DNA of 64,000 nucleotides from Streptomyces sclerotialus (lineage in GTDB: Bacteria > Actinomycetota > Actinomycetes > Streptomycetales > Streptomycetaceae), in contig NZ_JBFOHP010000002.1 of assembly GCF_040907265.1 (NCBI RefSeq), positions 2,566,501 through 2,630,500 on the forward strand, in the 5' to 3' direction. Shown in pieces: positions 61,287 to 64,000 of this stretch. The notes beneath the pieces are model-generated. The model did not search any database. It was not told the origin of the DNA and saw nothing but the letters and a program-made list of their open reading frames with translations. Numbering within the stretch: the first letter of the stretch is position 1; every line of letters starts with the position of its first letter. The translations under genes and the position numbers were made by a program.

Positions 61287-61372
61287 GCCCCGGACGCGCT
61301 TCCATACCCCGTGGGGGTAAGGTGCTGCGGTAGGTCCGTCCGTCCGTACCCCTGCCCCCGCGGGAGCCCCCG

Positions 61373-61811
61373 ATGCGCGCACAGCGGAAGGCCGCCGCCT
61401 GGTGCGGCCGGCTGCTGCTGTTCGCGGCGCTGGTGGCGGGCATCGTCACCATGCACACGTTCGGGCACCCGATGCAGCACGGGGAGGGCGCCGCGCCGAG
61501 GGCGGCACACGCCGCCCCCATGGACGCCGCGCAGCCTCCCCCCGCCCACGCCGAGCACGCCCGCGCCGAGCACGCCCACGGCCACGCCTCCGCACCCGGC
61601 CCGCACGGCATGGACCCCGGATCGGTCTGCCTGGCCGTGCTCTCCGTCGGGACGCTCGCGCTGCTGACCGCCGCCGGACTGCTCGTCCGGCGGCGCCCCG
61701 CCGGGCTGTCCGCCGCGGCGCCGGCCCGCCTGCTGCGTGCCCTGTGGCCGATACCGCCGCCCCCTCCCCCGGCACAAACACCTCGCCCGCCTCTCCGTGC
61801 TGCGCGTGTAG
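61373..61811 (+). pseudogene. DUF6153-like His-rich membrane protein gene with a frameshift
   Basis: Encodes a short secreted or membrane protein: N-terminal segment (WCGRLLLFAALVAGIVTM), a His-rich linker (HAEHARAEHAHGH) and a second hydrophobic segment (SVCLAVLSVGTLALLTAAGLL). Members usually end in a short LAxLxxLRI-like tail. Here the matching tail, LARLSVLRV and a TAG stop at 61809, lies in the +1 frame, past a C-rich tract near 61750-61775. In the original frame there is no stop and translation would continue into the multicopper oxidase. So either a real single-base mutation or a sequencing/assembly indel is present. Possible copper role from neighbours. Confidence 0.6.
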
Positions 61812-61912
61812 CAGCGCCCGGCCGCCGACACCCGTACCGGCTCCCCGCCGTACCCGTCAGCGGCCCGCGCGCCCTGCTCATCCACCCGCACCACATCACG
61901 AGGTGTTCCACC

Positions 61913-63547
61913 ATGCGTACGCACACCCGCCGCGCCGTGCTCGGCGCCGGCCTCGCCGCCACGGGCGGCAGCCTGCTCGCCGCCTGTTCGTCCGGCTCCA
62001 CGTCCGGGAAGGGCCACTCCGGCCACTCCGGCCACTCCGGCACCGACGGGCGGACCGTCGCCCGCCCCGTGGGCCCCGACGGCTTCGTGTCCCCCGACGG
62101 CAAGGAGGTCGCCGCGGCCGAGAAGGCCCGCGCCAGGAAGGGCGGCACCGTCCGGAAGGTCGCCCTGACCGCCGCCGCCACCCGCCTCGACCTCGGCGGC
62201 CGTACGGTCCGCAGCTGGGCATACGGCGACGCGCTCCCCGGCAAGGAGATCCGGGCCACCGCGGGCGACACCCTCGCCCTCACCCTCGCCAACCACCTCC
62301 CGCAGGCCACGTCGATGCACTGGCACGGCCTCGCCCTCCGCAACGACATGGACGGCGTCCCGGACCTCACCCAGCGCGCCGTCAGGCCCGGCGGGTCGTT
62401 CGAGTACCGCTTCACCACCGCCCACCCCGGCACGTACTGGTTCCATCCGCACTCGGGCACCCAGCAGGACCGGGGCCTGTACGCGCCGCTGATCGTCGAG
62501 GACCCCAAGGAGCCGCTGAAGTACGACAAGGAGTGGGTCGTCGTCCTGGACGACTGGGTCGACGGGGTGGACGGCTCCACCCCGGACGCCGTGCTCGCCG
62601 AACTCCGCAAGGGCATGGGCGGCATGGACCACGGTGACATGGACCACGGTGACATGGGCCACGACATGTCGGCCATGTCGATGACGTCGAAGACGGCGGC
62701 CGCGGCGGGTGACGGCCCCTCCCGGATGACGATGGGCGCCACCAGCAAGCTGCTCGGCGGTGACGCGGGCGATGTGGCGTACCCGTACTACCTGGTCAAC
62801 GGGCGTACGGCGACGGACCCGCAGACGTTCAGGGCCCGGCCGGGCGACCGCATCCGCATCCGCCTGATCAACGCGGGCGGCGACACCGCCTTCCGGGTTG
62901 CGCTCGGCGGCCACGCGATGACGGTCACCCACACCGACGGCTTCCCCGTGGCGCACCAGGACACCGACGCGCTGCTGCTGGGCATGGGTGAGCGCTACGA
63001 CGTGCTGGTCACGGCCGGGGACGGCGCCTTCCCGCTCACCGCGCTCGCCGAGGGCAAGAAGCGCACCGGGCTGGCCGTGCTGCGCACCGGCGGCGGCGCC
63101 GCGCCCGACGCCTCCGTACGCCCCGCCGAGCTGTCCGGCAAGCTGCTGACCGCGGACCGCCTGAAGGCCGGTCCGTCCGTACGGCTGCGGTCGCGCACGC
63201 CGGACCGCACCGTGACGTTCGACCTCACGGGTTCGATGGCGAAGTACGACTGGGCGCTCAACCGGCTGCCGTACGACCCCGACCAGCGCTACCCGGTCCG
63301 TGCGGGGGAACGCGTACGGCTCTCCTTCCGCAACCGGACCACGATGTGGCACCCGATGCACCTGCACGGCCACACCTTCGCGCTGGGCGGCGGCAGCGGC
63401 CCGCGCAAGGACACCGCGATCGTGCTGCCCGGTGAGACCGTGCACGCCGACTTCGACGCCGACAACCCGGGCCTGTGGATGCTCCACTGCCACAACGTCT
63501 ACCACTCGGAGTCCGGGATGATGACGGTCCTCGGCTACCGCAAGTAG
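61913..63547 (+). CDS. Multicopper oxidase (CueO-like), exported lipoprotein or Tat substrate
   Basis: A 544-residue copper enzyme. N-terminus has Tat-like RRAVLGAGLAATGGSLLAACSS, with lipobox LLAAC at 21-25. Copper motifs: HWHG (136-139), HPHS (178-181), HPMHLHGH and HCHNVYHSESGM at the C-terminus. A Met/His-rich loop (GMGGMDHGDMDHGDMGHDMSAM) as in CueO suggests cuprous-ion oxidation for copper tolerance. GAGGTG lies before the ATG at 61913. It follows the DUF6153-like gene. Confidence 0.92.
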   Translation: MRTHTRRAVLGAGLAATGGSLLAACSSGSTSGKGHSGHSGHSGTDGRTVARPVGPDGFVSPDGKEVAAAEKARARKGGTVRKVALTAAATRLDLGGRTVRSWAYGDALPGKEIRATAGDTLALTLANHLPQATSMHWHGLALRNDMDGVPDLTQRAVRPGGSFEYRFTTAHPGTYWFHPHSGTQQDRGLYAPLIVEDPKEPLKYDKEWVVVLDDWVDGVDGSTPDAVLAELRKGMGGMDHGDMDHGDMGHDMSAMSMTSKTAAAAGDGPSRMTMGATSKLLGGDAGDVAYPYYLVNGRTATDPQTFRARPGDRIRIRLINAGGDTAFRVALGGHAMTVTHTDGFPVAHQDTDALLLGMGERYDVLVTAGDGAFPLTALAEGKKRTGLAVLRTGGGAAPDASVRPAELSGKLLTADRLKAGPSVRLRSRTPDRTVTFDLTGSMAKYDWALNRLPYDPDQRYPVRAGERVRLSFRNRTTMWHPMHLHGHTFALGGGSGPRKDTAIVLPGETVHADFDADNPGLWMLHCHNVYHSESGMMTVLGYRK

Positions 63548-63565
63548 GCCGCCGGCGCCCGCGGA

Positions 63566-63588
63566 TCCCCGCACCGGAGGTGCGGGGA
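63566..63588 (+). terminator. Terminator of the multicopper oxidase gene
   Basis: A perfect 9-bp stem (63566-63574 with 63580-63588) and loop CGGAG, 18 bp past the stop. It separates the oxidase from nadE. Confidence 0.75.
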
Positions 63589-63658
63589 ACCGCTCCGGCA
63601 ACACCCCCGAAACGCCGGCGCCCCCTATAACGTCAGTGCGACGATTACACTCGGCCGC

Positions 63659-64000
63659 GTGCCCCGACTTCGACTCGCTCTGCATCAGGCGGACTTCTGC
63701 GTGGGTGACATCGCGCGGAACGCCGAAACGATCGTGCGCCGGACCCGGGAAGCCGCCGGACGGGGAGCGCACCTGGCCGCGTTCCCCGAGATGGCGCTGA
63801 CCGGCTATCCCGTGGAGGACCTCGCGCTGCGGCCCTCCTTCGTCGAGGCGAGCCGCGACGCGCTGCGCGCCCTCGCCGCCCGGCTGGCCGACGAGGGCCT
63901 CGGCGGGACCGCCGTCGTCACCGGCTACCTGGACCGCTGCGAGCAGGCCCGGCCCCGGTACGGACGGCCCGCCGGCGCCCCGCAGAACGCCGCCGCCGTG
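63659..64000 (+). CDS. nadE: Glutamine-dependent NAD+ synthetase, N-terminal part
   Basis: 114 codons of the nitrilase-like glutaminase domain are visible before the right edge. The start is GTG at 63659 (VPRLRLALHQADFCVGDIARN). The catalytic Glu lies in FPEMALTGYP. It makes NAD from deamido-NAD with glutamine as donor. There is no ribosome-binding site; TACACT (63646-63651) lies 7 bp before the GTG, so the message may be leaderless. In Streptomyces nadE sits near glnA2 in this order. Confidence 0.88.
   Translation, partial: MPRLRLALHQADFCVGDIARNAETIVRRTREAAGRGAHLAAFPEMALTGYPVEDLALRPSFVEASRDALRALAARLADEGLGGTAVVTGYLDRCEQARPRYGRPAGAPQNAAAV

Noticed and set aside
61373..63547. One 724-residue fusion protein of a His-rich membrane domain and a multicopper oxidase
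   Set aside because: The oxidase has its own Tat/lipoprotein signal and start at 61913, and the small gene's expected tail is in another frame. A frameshift is the simpler explanation.
1..64000. CRISPR arrays, insertion sequences, rRNA, or NRPS/PKS modules
   Set aside because: No repeat-spacer arrays, transposase genes, rRNA or megasynthase domains were seen on either strand.

Overview
The window is chromosomal DNA of a streptomycete or very close relative. GC is about 70 percent throughout, third codon positions are strongly G/C-biased, and GTG/TTG starts are common. The core gene order glnII ... malEFG/malR ... glnE, glnA2-like, nadE recalls the glnII to nadE stretch that I remember from the Streptomyces coelicolor chromosome.

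Region 1 (1 to about 9.2 kb) is accessory. It holds one end of an integrated mobile element: a MobA/VirD2-type relaxase that runs off the left edge, a MobC-like accessory protein, a repeat-rich stretch that looks like an oriT, a DUF3631 ATPase, an excisionase, an XRE regulator and a tyrosine integrase. A 2.4-kb island of unrecognised genes with visibly lower GC follows. It is bracketed by two colinear, imperfect 55-bp direct repeats (6690 and 9112) that may be att sites or remnants of tandem insertion. No tRNA gene is visible at the junction.

Region 2 (9.3 to 14 kb) is a GntR/FadR regulator divergent from leuA. leuA is preceded by a short leucine-rich leader peptide and a hairpin, and is translationally coupled to an MFS exporter. 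A convergent GNAT gene follows. Region 3 (14.2 to 17.9 kb) is a minus-strand group: an Fe(II)/2-oxoglutarate oxygenase (HalD/BesD-like, HxD type), a class I methyltransferase and a carnitine/choline acyltransferase-family enzyme, the last two overlapping by 4 bp. This is my best candidate for an undescribed small pathway. Region 4 (18.1 to 21.3 kb) has ohrR/ohr, glnII, a small ORF and a winged-helix protein. Region 5 (21.4 to 25.4 kb) has a His/Met-rich membrane gene pair (probably copper) and an OlsB/PlsC pair (probably ornithine lipid).

Region 6 (25.7 to 37.4 kb) contains a secreted GH89 alpha-N-acetylglucosaminidase, DUF397, a membrane protein with a sigma-like N-terminus, a diiron-like PF10118 protein with its ferredoxin-reductase partner and a TetR regulator, a STAND ATPase and a SpoIIE-type phosphatase. 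Region 7 (37.5 to 50.5 kb) is a starch/maltodextrin locus: pullulanase and alpha-amylase outside the cell, MalEFG uptake, and two GH13 alpha-glucosidases inside, each followed by its own LacI-family repressor. The two [glucosidase-lacI] pairs flank malEFG in opposite orientations. Region 8 (50.5 to 64 kb) has a PAP2 phosphatase, an amidohydrolase/APC permease pair opposite a TetR regulator with a strong palindromic operator, glnE, a GlnA2-like gamma-glutamyl ligase, a secreted serine protease, a frameshifted DUF6153-like gene, a multicopper oxidase and the start of nadE.

Limits: all assignments come from reading translated sequence and motifs, with no database search. Start codons were chosen by ribosome-binding site and family length. 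Regulatory sites are pattern matches.
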